Source of the DNA: Symbiodinium microadriaticum
Taxonomy: Eukaryota; Sar; Dinophyceae; Suessiales; Symbiodiniaceae
Direction: 5' to 3'
Assembly: GCA_001939145.1 (NCBI GenBank)
Contig: LSRX01001156.1
Coordinates: 97,854-161,853, forward strand
DNA length: 64,000 bases
Shown: one piece after another, positions 25,082 to 37,065 of the stretch
How the letters are laid out: the number at the start of each line of letters is the position of its first letter
How positions within the stretch are numbered: position 1 is the stretch's first letter
The notes under the pieces: model-generated
Told to the model about the DNA's origin: nothing
Databases searched by the model: none
Seen by the model: the letters and a program-made list of their open reading frames with translations, nothing else
Translations under genes and position numbers: made by a program

Positions 25082-25710
25082 TCAAGGAGTCTGCAGAGTC
25101 TTGCAGACTATCTCAGTGACGGGTTTTTGCGTTGACTTGAGCATTGAGTTGTGCACATACTCCCAGAGCCTCCGCGGGGACGAGATGGAGGCACTCCGGG
25201 ATCGCGACCGCTCCGAGCGCCCCTGCCGAGAGCGAAGCAGAGCCTGAGCCTTTCTATTATAGCCGCGGGGAGTCCTCGGCTGCTGGCTGCACCTCGCGCG
25301 GCTCAGAGCTCGCGCGGACCGCGCCGCGCTCCGCTGAGCCGCTGCCGATCTCTGGGTGCCCGACTCGAGACTGCGAGTCGCCACCGGCCTCCAAACAAAG
25401 GGGCGCCGACTGACTTTCTGAAGCGAACACTGCACGGATGTGAAGTGGAGTAGAACGCGGGGGGCCCCCCTTCGCTTCTCGGCCTTGCGCACTTTTCGTG
25501 CGATGGGCTGGTGCTTGGCATTCAGGGCCACCTCGCCGCCCCGCACACCCGCTCGGGACCGGCAACAAAAATAGCCGCGAAAAGATTCGGCCTTGAAGTG
25601 AACGCCGTCGCTCACCTTCCACGTGGAGCTTCAGCAGAGCTCCGTGTTTCAGGGGAAAAAGGGGAGCCGAGCGGCGTTCAGGTCTGTGAACTGATCCCGG
25701 TGGATCACCA
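25082..25710 (-). CDS. Unidentified protein, C-terminal exons
   Basis: The best-supported piece is a terminal exon at 25082-25167 that follows GCGGAG|G, reads LWEYVHNSMLKSTQKPVTEI and ends in TGA. Upstream candidates in the same direction: about 25500-25539 (VALNAKHQPIARK, after GAG|G), about 25560-25615 (VSDGVHFKAESF), and about 25650-25707 (VVIHRDQFTDLNAARLPF, after TTCAG|G). Each is short, splice-bounded and protein-like, but the phases were not closed. I do not recognise a domain. An overlapping plus-strand frame (25700-26130) is also open and would compete with this reading. Confidence 0.35.
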
Positions 25711-26529
25711 CCTGAAGAAAAACACCACGGCTGAACATATGGGCCTCCCCCCGGCCCCTTTGCCCTCTGCCCTTTGCCTCTTGGCCATAGAGCTGCCGCG
25801 TCTGTGCGCAGCTCAAGAAGCCAAAGCCCAGTTCCTCGCAGCGGCGCGAGCATCCCCGGCCCCCCGAGGCACCTTCCACTTCCACGTTCCTGCGCTCTCT
25901 AAGGACCAGGCAGGCTGGAAGCTGGTGACGAATCCCAGGTACCTCGCTGCGATCTACGACGCAGTTCTGCAGTTAAAACCGGACGTCGTTGGCCCCGGGG
26001 CGCTCTACATCGGACTCCGGAGTGCCGGGTGCCGGCAGCGGTGCTTCCACCTGACACCGGCGCTCAGGAGGGTCGTTTGCTGGATAGGGTCTTCTCTGTT
26101 TGAACAAGGCTGTTTTGCTGGACAAGTGTTTATGTAATTTATAATAGCTCTGGTTTCGCTTGGCTTTCCTTGGTTTGGCGTGGGTCCGCGCCGCGTCCCA
26201 CACTTGCGTACTGGTTTTCTGCGGGGCCCAAACACGCTGCACCTGACCCCTTTGACTCCTTCTTTGATTGTCTGCGATGTCGTCCCTCGGCTGTTTGTTC
26301 ATCATCGAGCTGGGACAAGTCCCGTCTTGGTGCAGGCTTCTCCTGCATTTCCCACATCTTCGACGTGTCAGAGCCTGACGACTTTTCTAGGCATGAGTCT
26401 TACGAAATGACGAGCTTATGCGCCACTGAATCCTTCCTGGGCGGGCCTCCATGAGCCTCTGCCGCTCCTGGCAGCCCAGCAACAGTGGGATGGGACCCGA
26501 CACTGCCAAGCGGTTCGGAAGTTCCTGCG

Positions 26530-26886
26530 TCAGCGCTTCCAACTTCCGAGCAAATGAAACCTGCAGATGGCACGCACAATCTCTATTTTGGAACGGTGGA
26601 GGAGTGAGGCTAGTATCGCGGAGGTCATGGATGCTCCATGCAAAATCAGAGCCACCTGAGGGATGCCCAACTGATTCTGTGCGACTTTGAAGACGACGGA
26701 GTCACCAATCTGACACCGCTTGCAAGAAGTCTCGGTGGTTCGGCTAGGTCCTAAAGCGGGCACCTTCATGCTGCCAAGCTGGTCCTTCAAGATCTGAACC
26801 TCCGACAGGCGGGTTGAGAGGAGAGTGGAGGACCAAAGCCGAGGCTCGGACATTCGTGGGAAGCTCCTGCGCCTGTATAGCTCCAA
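26530..26886 (-). CDS. Unidentified 118-codon frame
   Basis: A single minus-strand open frame of balanced composition, with patches such as LSEVQILKDQLGSMKVPALG and QIGDSVVFKVAQNQLGIPQV, then a hydrophobic stretch around HGASMTSAILASLL. It may be one exon of the gene ending at 25082 or an independent frame. A charged frame at 26139-26357 (RDLSQLDDEQTAEGRHRRQS) lies between them and could be another exon of the same gene. No domain recognised. Confidence 0.3.
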   Translation of the reverse strand: MELYRRRSFPRMSEPRLWSSTLLSTRLSEVQILKDQLGSMKVPALGPSRTTETSCKRCQIGDSVVFKVAQNQLGIPQVALILHGASMTSAILASLLHRSKIEIVRAICRFHLLGSWKR

Positions 26887-27164
26887 CCAAAGCCGCGGAA
26901 GACTTGATCAACCGAGCCACCACACCTGAGCGTCACTGAATGGGGAGGCACTCAAAAGACAGACGACTCTCACACGGTCTGTGTACGCGCGGCATGGATC
27001 TCTGACGCGGCGCCCACACCCTTTAACGGCTTTTTTTTTCAGTGCATTCCTTGTGGGTTGGGTGAGACAGGGGAATGGCGCTCGCAGTCGCAATCGCGCC
27101 TGCGCGCCGGCTGCGGGTCTCCGAGTGAGACGCGGGCGCGCACCGTTTGGTGGCTCGGAACTTC

Positions 27165-30025
27165 TCAGCCGCTCCGCAGAACCGGGTCCTCGATCTCCTT
27201 CACCACGTCCTCTCTCGTTTCAATCTATTCATAGAGAAAAGTCTCTGCAGCTCGACCCCTGCCCCCAGTTCCCCGCGCCTTGCCCACTTCCATGGCGCGT
27301 CTCAGGTCCTTGATCCGGATGTCCCTCTCCCAGGAGGCGACCTCTGAGCCGCGACACCCAACAAAAAAGGGCCCAAAAAGGAGGCAAGCGCCAGCAACAC
27401 GGCAGAATCCGCTCCGCTGCTCGTCCGAGCGCCCGGGCCAGCTCCCGACCTTGGGAGGCCAACCTCTGCCGCTCCTCTCGCCGAGCCTTCGTCCTCAGTG
27501 CAGGGCCCCTTGTCGTCGATTTGTGCACATGCAAAAAGACTCCTGCGTGCGTGTGTGCGTGTGTGTGTACATCTCTCTATATGCTCTGATCAGTTGAAGC
27601 TCAACATTTTCTATATACTATGTATATGCACACGTTGTTGTAGTCTGCTAAATGCTTAAGGACGGGCATCCCTTCCCAAGTCTTGGAGTTCTTGCGAAGA
27701 GATCATCGTTTTGTGGACTGTCCCTGTCACCCCTTCATTTTCAACTTTCGGATGTACCGCAATGTACGTTTCCTCTCGGGATCCGGCTTATCTCTCTTTT
27801 TGATGTTATGGGTGCAAGGCCCAATATGACCGTTTACACTTTGGGGCTTTGTGGGTCTTTGTGACTTAACATCTGCAATGACTTTCAGATTCCAAAGCCC
27901 AAGGAGAGCTGTTTATAGACCCAAGGAAGGGAATCGAAGCGAACGGAGTGGGCGAGAGCCGTGGCCGTCCCTATGAACCTTTTGCTTTGAGCTCCAGGCG
28001 TGCGCTTCACGTTCTCTTTGTAGGAGGCCAGGGCCATGTCCTTAGAGGCCACGGCCAGCCCTGCCCGCCGATGACCGCAAAGAAAAGGAGGGAACTCTGC
28101 TTCGGCTCGGATCCCGTCGTGGTGTTTTTTCAGCTCCAGGTTCTGCAAGATCTTGTTCGTTGCCTCAAAGGGAAACAACAGCAAGCGTTTTTTTCACCCG
28201 CTCGCGGGCCTTCTTTGCGGGCAACTCCAGGCTTCGGGCCATTTGTTGGTCCAGCTCCATCCTCCAGTGTTCCTTGCGCTGCCTTTCGTACCTCGTCAGT
28301 GCTCGCCGATCCTTTCTCCTAGAGAGAGCTCTTGTAGAGAAAGAAGATTGAAACCAGCGCTCACTCTTCCACTTCGGGAAGTGAAATGAAGGTCTCCGTG
28401 AAGAGAGGGAAGCTGTGCGACGAGGCGGCCTGAGCTGGGGCAAGCAGCAGGGGCCCACCCCCGCAAACCCGCCCCCGCTTCAGTCACACCGCCCCTATAT
28501 AGCTCGCCTCGATGTACTCCCTCCGGGCCTCGGCACGGCGCGCCTCAGGGCGGTGCCCCCGCCAAACAACCAATAGGGCGGAAAAGCGGCAGCGCCAGCA
28601 GCGCGCCTTGTTGTTCTCGATCTGTGCCAAGACCTTCCAAAAAAAGAAAGAAGGCCGGAGAAGAGAAGAAGGCAAAGGGGTGGATGCATGGAGCTCCGCA
28701 CCGCTCGGCTATTTGAGCTGGCCTGCGCCTGGTTCTTGGCACAAAGGTCCTTCTTCTGCAGGCGCTCCGTGGCTTCCTCTTTTTATTAAAAGGCGTCTTT
28801 TCTTGTTAGTAGAGACGAGAGATGAGGAGATGACGAGATGCTTCTGCATATGCTTTATAACCGCGACGAGTCACATCATTCATTCCACCCTGCACGGTCT
28901 GTTCCCAAGCCTGCGAGAAACAACGCGCCTCTAGGCCGCACTCTAGGCTATACACGCCTACACGCCAACACCGGACGCAGTCGCGCTGTCGCCGCGCTGT
29001 CGCCGCTCTGTCGCCGCACTCGCGCCTTGGCCTCCACCACAGCCTGCGGCAAGTCGCTTCGGGCCCCAACCCCTGCCGGAGCTGCCCTCTGCGTCTGCGC
29101 CTTCTTTGCATCGGCTCGCAAGGAATCCAGGTAGCGCTGGAAGGCGGCATCCTGTTTTGAGGCTCGAGGCTCGGCCGCTCCAACACCCCCGCAGTCGCAG
29201 CGCAGTCGCAGCGCCTGTACCGCCTTCTGCTGCTGCTCCAGCGTCAGGCCCTCGTCCCTCGCAGCGAAAGCTTTTTTGATGTCGGTCTTTGCAGTGCTTG
29301 CAAGCTCAAAAAAAACAACCTGCGCGAGCGGTGTCGCCGTCGAGGCCGCGAGAAGATCTCCTCCAGAGAACAAGCACCACGGCGACCTGCGCAGCCTTGA
29401 GCAGAGGCTGGTAAGCACTCGGCGCTGCTGCATCGAGAGGGCGCTGAGCTCCCAGACACCTGGATGGTGGCAATGGTGGCGACCCTTATACCAGATCCCA
29501 ATCCCCTGTCCTCGCTAGCTGCTTCCCGCACGGCTGAGACCAGGTTTGCTTCGCTCCCTGCCACAGCCATGCCATGCCGTGCCATGCCATGCCACAACCT
29601 CTCGCGGAACTCCCATACTCCCATTGCTCAGCTTCGCCTCGAGACTGCATGGCTGCTTGCCCGCTGCCCCGGGGCCGCTGTGAGCCAAAGCAAGGAGACA
29701 CACACAGAGTGCGCGCGCGAAGGTGTCCGCAAATGTCTCGAGCTGAAGACTGGCGCGCCGGGACGAGAGTTTCGGGGCTCTGGCCGACATAGGCTTTGGC
29801 TTCTGCTGCATGCTGCTTGCATACCTGCTCCACCTTAGGGGATCGCAGTGCATCCTTTTTCAGGAGCAGCCCCCCTGCAGCCCCCATGGGCCCCTCACCC
29901 TGTTCACCTCTGCGCGCATCTGCTCCAGGGATTGGGACATCCCAGAGTCCTGCCGTGGCGACTCGAGCTGCGACAGCTGCGCGGCCTGTTCTCTCGTCGC
30001 TCTGGTGTCGGAGCTCCGGCGCACC
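27165..30025 (-). CDS. Charged coiled-coil protein, about ten short exons
   Basis: A run of minus-strand exon-like segments rich in K, R, E, Q and A, typical of alpha-helical coiled coils: about 29905-30020 (REQAAQLSQLESPRQDSG), 29745-29850 (CKQHAAEAKAYVGQSPETL), 29030-29290 (KTDIKKAFAARDEGLTLEQQ; AAFQRYLDSLRADAKKAQTQ), 28490-28634 (VLAQIENNKARCWRCR; EARRAEARREYIEA), 28190-28312 (TRYERQRKEHWRMELDQQM), 28100-28170 (ATNKILQNLELKKHHDG), 27970-28045 (DMALASYKENVKRTPGAQSK), 27410-27510 (RREERQRLASQGRELARAL), 27250-27341 (VASWERDIRIKDLRRAMEVG, after AGAG|G) and terminal 27165-27224 (IETREDVVKEIEDPVLRSG, then TGA; 60 nt). No enzymatic motif is visible, so a structural or scaffold role is only inferred from composition. 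The 5' end and exact phases are unresolved. Confidence 0.5.
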
Positions 30026-30357
30026 CAGGCCCAGAAAGCTCCCCTTGAATAGCAGCGAGCTGCACAGCTGCACAGCTGGAAGCAGAGACGCTCTTTCCGC
30101 AGCTGCGATCCGGACCGGAGCGGTGACGCCGGGTGGGAGCTGCAGGCCCCTGTGCGCAGCAGAGCTCTTCGCAATGAGACACCAACAAAGCGAGCGGTGC
30201 TGCCCTCGGCTCGGCTCCGGGGCTCGCACAGACCTGGTCGGAGGCCTTTTCAATTGGAAGAAATCTCTCGCAAAACTGTCAGACCAGTCAGACGAGACAG
30301 ACTTTCTCTCTGCCCTCGCCCTTCCCCCCCCTCCCCCGTCCTTGCATCGGTGGAGGG

Positions 30358-30362
<5 letters not shown>

Positions 30363-30401
<39 letters not shown>

Positions 30402-30543
30402 GCCCAAACAGGCCACATTCCAAAAGCTCAGAGCCCCTGCCTGGAACTGGCGGCGGTCCCGGAACACGCCCGGGGCCCGAGGGCGCGCCGAGGCCCAAGA
30501 GCCCAGGCCCACCGCCAACACCTCAGCAAACTGCACCCAAAAG

Positions 30544-30576
<33 letters not shown>
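30363..30576. repeat. GA microsatellite (30363-30401) and TA microsatellite (about 30545-30575)
   Basis: Two pure dinucleotide tracts lie about 145 bp apart just upstream (5') of the coiled-coil gene. Confidence 0.95.
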
Positions 30577-30579
<3 letters not shown>

Positions 30580-31814
30580 GCCTTTGTTTGTTTCGTTTCG
30601 AAGCGCACAGAAAAAGCCCAAAAAATACAAGAAAGAGTGCCTGGAGCAACGAGGGGTCGAAGAGCGGGTGGCCCTCCAGGTGGCCCTCGAGCTGCGCCCT
30701 TTCCAATCAGCGCAACAAAGTGCCAGATCACACTTTAGGGTCTCTAGACTCTGTTGAAATTTCTGTGCCAGCCTGCAGTGTGAAACATCACGACACCCAG
30801 ATTGTCGCTTCTTTCTCAAGCACAAAGGCTGTTAATGCCAATGCAGAAACATACTGTTGCTCTGCAAAGACCCTTCTCCCTCTTGGGCAATTAAACATCA
30901 CGTTTTACCGTTCAGGAGTCACGTAGCAGACTAGCCGCACCTTGGCCCTTCATCAGTCCAATTGATGTAGGACTGTAGGACCCCACTACCAATGCCAAAG
31001 TAGGGTCTCCAGTTTGCATACGGGTCTATCTGAGTGCATGTTTCTTCAATTTTCTGTTTATGTCCGAATAAGGTCATCGTCATGCATACAGCACACGATC
31101 CGAATTGGTTGCTACACACTGTTCCTTAGTTTGCTCTGTGTATCATGACGAGATGCTCGTCATGCAAACACTTTAAACACAAACTTTATCGACTTTTGGC
31201 CAAACCTAGTCGTTGTATGTTTCACCTTTTGGTGTTCTGACAGCCTTAATCTAAAAGTAGGAATGAGTACACTTGGCCCGTGATTGAAATATGACCAGAT
31301 CATGGTAATGTAAGCTACATCCAACTTCTCACACAGTGTATGTCACGGTCTTATGTAAATCACACAAATGTTGGTTTAAGCACTCATCTAATCTATTTGC
31401 GGGGAATCCTCGTTAGCGGTGTAATTATTCATGTTTCGTGTTTGAATGACAGCAACTGAATTATTGTATTGAAATCACCCCACTTCCTACATACATACAC
31501 ACCTACCTACCTACACATACATACATACATACATACATGCATGCATGCATAAGTACATATATACCATCTATGGTTTGATTCGCGATCAATAACACATCTC
31601 CTCCACTCTCCCGCCCCCCCCNNNNNNNNNNNNNNNNNNNNNNNNNNNNNNNNNNNNNNNNNNNNNNNNNNNNNNNNNNNNNNNNNNNNNNNNNNNNNNN
31701 NNNNNNNNNNNNNNNNNNNNNNNNNNNNNNNNNNNNNNNNNNNNNNNNNNNNNNNNNNNNNNNNNNNNNNNNNNNNNNATGTCCGGGCCTAACCCCCCCC
31801 TTGAGATGTAACAT
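30580..31814. other. Non-coding AT-richer interval with a 157-base assembly gap
   Basis: No gene is supported. ACCT/ACAT microsatellite lies at about 31490-31560 and N at 31622-31778, right beside the retroelement remnant. Flanking runs of C on the left and CCCCCCCC on the right suggest a collapsed homopolymer or repeat. Confidence 0.5.
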
Positions 31815-31930
31815 GGGCGTGTATCCCATCGCACAGCGTACAGGAAAACAAGCAACGCACGAGTACCTTTTTACTACAGGCGCACAGCTGTAGATCGTAC
31901 TTTGCTACAACCTTGAGCAACAGCTATGGG
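31815..31930. repeat. Direct terminal repeat, left copy
   Basis: 116 bp, the left member of the pair flanking the gag-like region. It shares with the right copy the central block TTTACTACAGGCGCACAG (one mismatch) and CCTTGAGCAACA. Confidence 0.7.
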
Positions 31931-32773
31931 TACATGCAAAGTGCTTTGGAAAACTTGCCTCCCTTGCCACCTTTGGCTTTTCCAGCAGGGGTTGTGCGGG
32001 TTCAAGAGGACGGTGCGAACCCGAAGGGGCTGCACCAGAAGCTCCTTCTCCCTGTGGAAAGCATGTCTCTGTAGGTGCTGGCTGTGTGCGTTCAGCAGAT
32101 CTACGGGCCTGTTAGCCTCCTGTCTCGCTCGTCGTCGTTGTGCTGCCGCTTTGACCGTGTCAGGATTACGGTTCATCGATCAGGAGAGGAGTATTCGCGT
32201 CGTAGGTCAAGAGGTAGGCTCCACTGGTGGAGTTGAGCAGCCAATCGGAGACACTGACCTTGTACTCGCTGTAGCATTGTGGTCCAAGCCTCCAGGAAAT
32301 AATCAAGGGTGCTTTGATACCTGGTACCCATGCTTTCTTGCTTGCGCCCGGTGGCCCGATACAGAGCTACAAGCAATAAGGAAACATGGTTCCCAAAGCC
32401 TCGTGAGCCAGATCGACCCTTGAAGCTGCGACACCGTTGTCCAAGTGGAAAACACCGACACGGATTGTGTCACAGCCAGCTCGCGTGAGCTTATGGCTTA
32501 TGCGTCATGGACGAATCAGGGAAATCTCCTCTGTTGCCTTGGCTGCTTGCAAGAATAGTCGTAGGTGACGCCACGATCATGTAGGTCAGTGGAAGATGCT
32601 TGTGGGCTACCCGGCTACCCGACATTGTCGAGCCTGCCAGTCTGCGCACCCTTGAGCAATTGGGATCGTCCGCGCATGCTGATCTCTGAGCCGCTCGTTG
32701 GCTCGGTCCATCGTTTCCTCGGCTGTGACGTCTGCTTTTCTTCTGCGGAAGTCCTGCTATGAATGCTCGGACC

Positions 32774-33282
32774 TCAGCGTTGTTCGGGACAGGTTTCTTG
32801 CATCCTCTGCACAGAGAGTTGGAACCTGGTAATCCAACGAAGCATGTCTCCATCACAACGATGCAAATTCATGAACTGCTGGAAGCGGTAAAGGAACACA
32901 TTGGCCGCGCCCTTCACGAAGAGCGGCCGCAGGAAACTCTTGAAGTACTTAACTCCATTATGCGGGCCCTTCACGCGATCTCTGTCACGAAGCCTTTGCT
33001 AAATCGCTGCTTCACCTTCCAAACGGTTGCACAAAGCTGGCCCTCTGTTTCGTTGTCCAACTCAGTGAAGTCACACCAGTCATCGATCGCATGTTCATAG
33101 GTGAACCAGCTGCTTCGCCCGTCATAAGACGGCAGTACTTTGGTGGTCACCTGTTGAAAAGCTTCAAGTCGGTGTAAGTCTTGAAGATGACGGTGATTCG
33201 TCGCATATGATTCATTACCTTGAATGAGGTAATCATCGTCGCCGTTGCCATGCTCATGCGGCACAGCAGAGTGGCTAGCCAT
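32774..33282 (-). pseudogene. Degenerate Ty1/copia-type gag fragment
   Basis: The first frame starts MASHSAVPHEHG at 33282 and contains SWFTYEHAIDDWCDFTEL, a pattern I know from gag-region proteins of dinoflagellate copia-like elements (a GRxSWFxYExxIDDW-type motif). It stops near 32971. The match resumes in another frame at 32774-32974 with NGVKYFKSFLRPLFVKGA and FLYRFQQFMNLHRCDGD, which normally follow in the same polypeptide. The frame change and missing middle show decay. Further weak gag-like matches continue to about 32175 (GRKQESMGTRYQSTLDYF). Family assignment is from recalled pattern and not from an alignment. Confidence 0.55.
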
Positions 33283-33454
33283 GGATCGAGCCCCGGGAGA
33301 TTTCTTTTCCGGTTGTTTCCACCTGTGTGAGGTGTGCCGGAAAAACTCCGGTCGCCTGAACTGTGCGAAACACACAGGGGATCCGGTTGCCTCCACGTGT
33401 ATGGGGAGAAGCAACGGGTACCTGAAGCTTCCCGTTTTCCCGGGAGCTCCACTA

Positions 33455-33570
33455 GGGCGTGTATCCCCTCGCAAAACGTACAGGAACACAGGCAACGCAG
33501 GAGTTTCCTTTTACTACAGGCACACAGCTGTAGATCGCACTCTGCTAGAACCTTGAGCAACAAGCATGGG
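33455..33570. repeat. Direct terminal repeat, right copy
   Basis: 116 bp, the same length as the left copy, with about 15 differences. It lies upstream of the gag-like frame in coding orientation, where a 5' LTR would be. Confidence 0.7.
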
Positions 33571-33750
33571 CAGACAGGCACCTGGATGTGTGACGTTCAG
33601 TGTTTCACCCCTCCCCCTCCGCTACCCTAGTCTGGACGATCACGCATGAAATACGATTTGGCCCTGAACTGAACTAACTCATGTAGGACTCCACTGCATA
33701 ATTCCTGTATAAATGCCTTCAGCATGATGGTATAAAGTCAATTGCGCACG

Positions 33751-35474
33751 TCACTCCAGGCCCTGTCGTTGGGTCATCTTTCGCGCCTGCGGGTACTGCG
33801 GTGGCCCACCCTGGAATCCAGAGGCGGGATGCAACTGTGAAGTTCTGGCAATAAGATTCACCCCTTCTTCGCCTGCCATGGTGCGCCCACCTGAACCGGG
33901 CTCAATGATGCAAATCAGACTCTCGCCAGGCTTGAGGGGAGGAACTGAAATGAGCAACCGGAGTAACTCTGTCTCTGCAGACTGCGATGTGACGCGGCAG
34001 CATGTTCCCAAGTGCAAAAAAATTGACATCACAAAGACAGTGCAAACGACCCCCCCCCCCCTCAGAGCAACATCAAACGAGTCGGCCCTCGTTTGCGACC
34101 GGAATTCTCTCTGATTCCTCTGATTCCGAAGCCGAGGAGCCATTTGTTGCCCGGGTCCCCCGGGGGGCCCCCCGTGCCCCTGCATCTCTCTGAGGCAGCT
34201 GTAGCGCCGCAGCGGTCGCCCCCGGCAGCTCGCTGAGAGCCAGAGGGGAAGAGCTCGGAGCTCGCAAAGATATGCCAAAAGCAGCAGCAGGGCACGCTTT
34301 AAAGCTGACGATTCGAATCAAGGTGAACTGAGAGTTTTTTTCCTCATCTGCCATCCCTTGAGGAGGGCTCTTCTCAGCCTTTAAGCTGCTCAGTAGTCCG
34401 GCCAAATACCCGGATCCCTCTTGATGCCATGATGACCTCCAAGACTCCGGGTCTGCGATACGCAGGCTGCATGCGCACAAGACTACTCCCCTATTGTGGT
34501 GTCTCTCAGGGTCAGGCTGACGCCGAACCTCTCGATGGAAGGCCGCCAGCCAATCTCGTGGCTGGTGATTCTCATGGAACCTCATATCGAAAGGCTTGTA
34601 CACTCTTCCGGAGACAACCCGAAGGTACGTCTCTTGCTTGGGGCACCGGGGCAAATATGTTGTTGTGAAAACTGGGAAAAGCCAACAAACCTCGCGGCCC
34701 AGCAGCTGTAGCGTTCCTGCGGCGTGAGCGTCTTGCGCTGCCGCAAGGCCTGGGCACTGCGGGCGCAATGTGCATGCGCAATGTGCGCGAAGCGCGCGAA
34801 GCGCTTAAAGGTGCGAGAGGCGGCCTCGGAGCGGTCCAACTTGGCGCGGGCCCGGGTGCCTCAGCGAGGGGCTCTGAAGCTGAGGCCAGCGAAGGGCCGG
34901 CGCATCGGCGCCGCATCAAAAGCGCGCTCGCTGAGCGGAGCGGCCGGTGAAGTACTCCATGGCCTGCTTGCTCGGCTCTCGTCCCAGCTCCCAGCCGGCG
35001 CCGCCGGCTCTCCTTCCCAGCCTTGTCCTTCGGAAGGCTTGGCGTCGAAGAGGAGCGGGTCACCTCACCGTGGGGCTGTCAGGACCTCAGACTCCCGTGT
35101 CAGGCCTTGCCTTGCGCGAATCTTCGCCCGCACCCTGCAGGGAAAGGACGAAAGGGGAAAGGGGCGAGACTCTAGCCCGTTTGAAAAAAGAGCCGCTGGC
35201 CTGGCCTCAGCTCCGGCAGGCCCGGCCGCTGAGAAGCCGCCTTTGAGGAATCCCCATTGGCCTTCCCAGTTCGCGGCCGTCCTCCGCCAGAATCAGGAGA
35301 CCGGAATTGGAGTGCTCACGGTGCTCGGGGCTCGGGCTTCCGCTCCGTGTCGATGAGCTGCTTCCATATCTCCATCTGGTGGCACACGTTCTTCGCCTTC
35401 GCCTTCTCCGTCTCCTCGCTGCATTTTTGGCTTTTAGCCTCTCCTCTTCTCTTTCGCTCTGCCTTCGCTTCCAT
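33751..35474 (-). CDS. Unidentified basic, helical protein, about five exons
   Basis: Exon 1 starts at an ATG at 35474 with an in-frame stop two codons upstream, and reads MEAKAERKRRGEAKSQ, then KAKAKNVCHQMEIWKQLIDT; it is strongly basic and helical. Later candidates: about 35085-35140 (VRAKIRARQGLTRESEVL, after TGCAG|G), 35010-35066 (TRSSSTPSLPKDKAGKES), 34693-34845 (SEAASRTFKRFARFAHIA; QALRQRKTLTPQERYSCW), 34270-34650 (ETYLRVVSGRVYKPFDMRF; NHQPRDWLAAFHREVRRQP), and 33751-33940 (VPPLKPGESLICIIEPGSG), which ends in TGA. No domain is recognised. The 34270-34650 segment is the longest and most globular-looking. Exon joins were not phase-checked throughout. Confidence 0.45.
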
Positions 35475-36254
35475 GGCTCAGACTACACGAGGCCCGGCTT
35501 CTTCACCACGAAAGGGGCTCTCGAAAGAACGACCTCCCCTTTAGCCTCTGAATTCTGACCCAAATCTAAAGACGCTCTCCGTGAGTCACTGGTGTACGAG
35601 GACCCCCCCGCCGGCCAGATTCCTGTCCTACAGGCCCAGGCGACGGCACATCACAGCTTAGCACAGCTTAATGCACAGCTTAATGCACAGCTTAGCACAG
35701 CTCACTGCAGGTGCCGCGACCCCCTTTTTGCGGAGACTTGGATCCACAGCGGAAAAACGGTTAAAAGCCCGCAGCCCGGATCCAGAAATCAAGGCGACGG
35801 CCCGGTGTGCATTTGCATCACTGGCCCGCGCGGAAGGCCTCACGGCCCCAAGGACCTGTCTCAGCTCTCGAATCGGTGCCCACAAGCGTGGCAGAAACGG
35901 GATCCGGTCCTCAGGGCTTCAAGGCGAACATTATTTTCTTCGACATCCCTGCAAGTTGTCCTTCTTCGGTTGGTTTTTTATCGCAGGAGAGATTGGTCGT
36001 GGCCAGCCACTCGGAAGTTGCGTAACACCGAACAATGCACTGCAAGTCGGAGTGGGGTCGGTTTCTGCTGACTACCCAACACAAGTAAGAAAAGCCACTG
36101 CCTTTATGCACGTAGTTTCCTAGCAGTGCATGGTGCCCGTAGCTCTCGGCAGAGATAGACAGATGGATAGATGGCGTGCTAGGTCTGCTAGGAGATAGCT
36201 AGCCGGGCACCGACAGAGACACATGTTTCTGCATAGCAGCATAGCAGGACGCGA

Positions 36255-36345
36255 GGCCCTGGCACGCGTGCGCGCCCGCAACTGGGGCAGCTCTCCTCAT
36301 CCAGAGTGACCTCGGCTCGGCCGCTGAAATTTGGACATGACTCAA
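36255..36345 (-). CDS. Exon-like segment with a CxxC-type zinc-ribbon half
   Basis: A minus-strand segment reads IESCPNFSGRAEV followed by LDEESCPSCGRARVPG. The CPxC knuckle with a second upstream Cys resembles a zinc ribbon, but only three cysteines are convincingly placed. No gene could be built around it; neighbouring frames at 36400-36640 and 36640-36950 are not clearly coding. Confidence 0.25.
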
Positions 36346-37065
36346 TGACTCTCTTTTGTGTTGCAGACGGTAGCGACTGAGTGCGAGGCCGTGCGCGAGA
36401 GCGAGAGGCTGCGAGAGCTGCGGAAAGGCGGGATTTGCAACAAGAGGCAGAGAGTGAAAATTCGAAGGAGAGCTTTGCTTAGAAGGCTCTCTGAGCTGTC
36501 TCTCGCAAGGCCTGCTGTCCCGGAGCGGAGAGTCGGCGGCCTTTAGAGCCGCGATGGTCGACACGTGCACCACGCGCCCTGGGCCCTGAAAGAGACGTGG
36601 TCTGAGGCTCTGAAGGACCGGGTCTCGGTGTGTTTGCATTAAAACAGTGTCTTTCCAGTCCTGGCTGTCTCACCTATAGGCCCTAGGCCTAGTAGTGCCG
36701 TGTGCATGCAAATATCAAGAGAGGAGTGGCAAACAGCATGCTTTTGGTCACATCCTGCACTCGAAATCGTCGAATCGTGACTTTGTCTATAAGGCCTACG
36801 TGGTCCATGCATTTCGTAGTGCTGCACGTTGGGCTGCCACCGTCCCGAACGCAGGTGCAGGGGGGCAAGAAGAGGCAAGTGCAAAAGGCGACACCTAGCC
36901 GCAGCCACTACCCTGGGCAGGCAAATGCCTCGCACTTCTTTCCTCTCCACATTGCCAAACGCTCGAGTTTAGGAGACTTTCAGATTCATTCAGCACTCAT
37001 CGCTAGGCACCAGCTGCAATGACATGCGTGAACCTACAACAAGCACACGCAAAACGCAAAGCTGA

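Larger units (their letters stand above)
31815..33570 (-). mobile_element. LTR-type retroelement remnant (Ty1/copia-like gag) between 116-bp direct repeats
   Basis: Two direct repeats of equal length (31815-31930 and 33455-33570), roughly 87% identical by eye, enclose 1.5 kb of minus-strand gag-like sequence. They begin GGGCGTGTATCCC and end near CCTTGAGCAACA...ATGGG. In the coding orientation an internal TGTTGC...GATACA boundary (about 103 bp) would give the usual TG...CA ends. No reverse transcriptase, integrase or protease region is present, so the element is non-autonomous or internally deleted. Divergence of the repeats implies an old insertion. A clear target-site duplication was not found. 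Confidence 0.6.

Noticed and set aside
25700..26137. Plus-strand gene with exon DQAGWKLVTNPRYLAAIYDA
   Set aside because: Protein-like and preceded by AAG|G, but isolated, with no further plus-strand exons; it overlaps minus-strand exon candidates. Left undecided and not listed as a feature.
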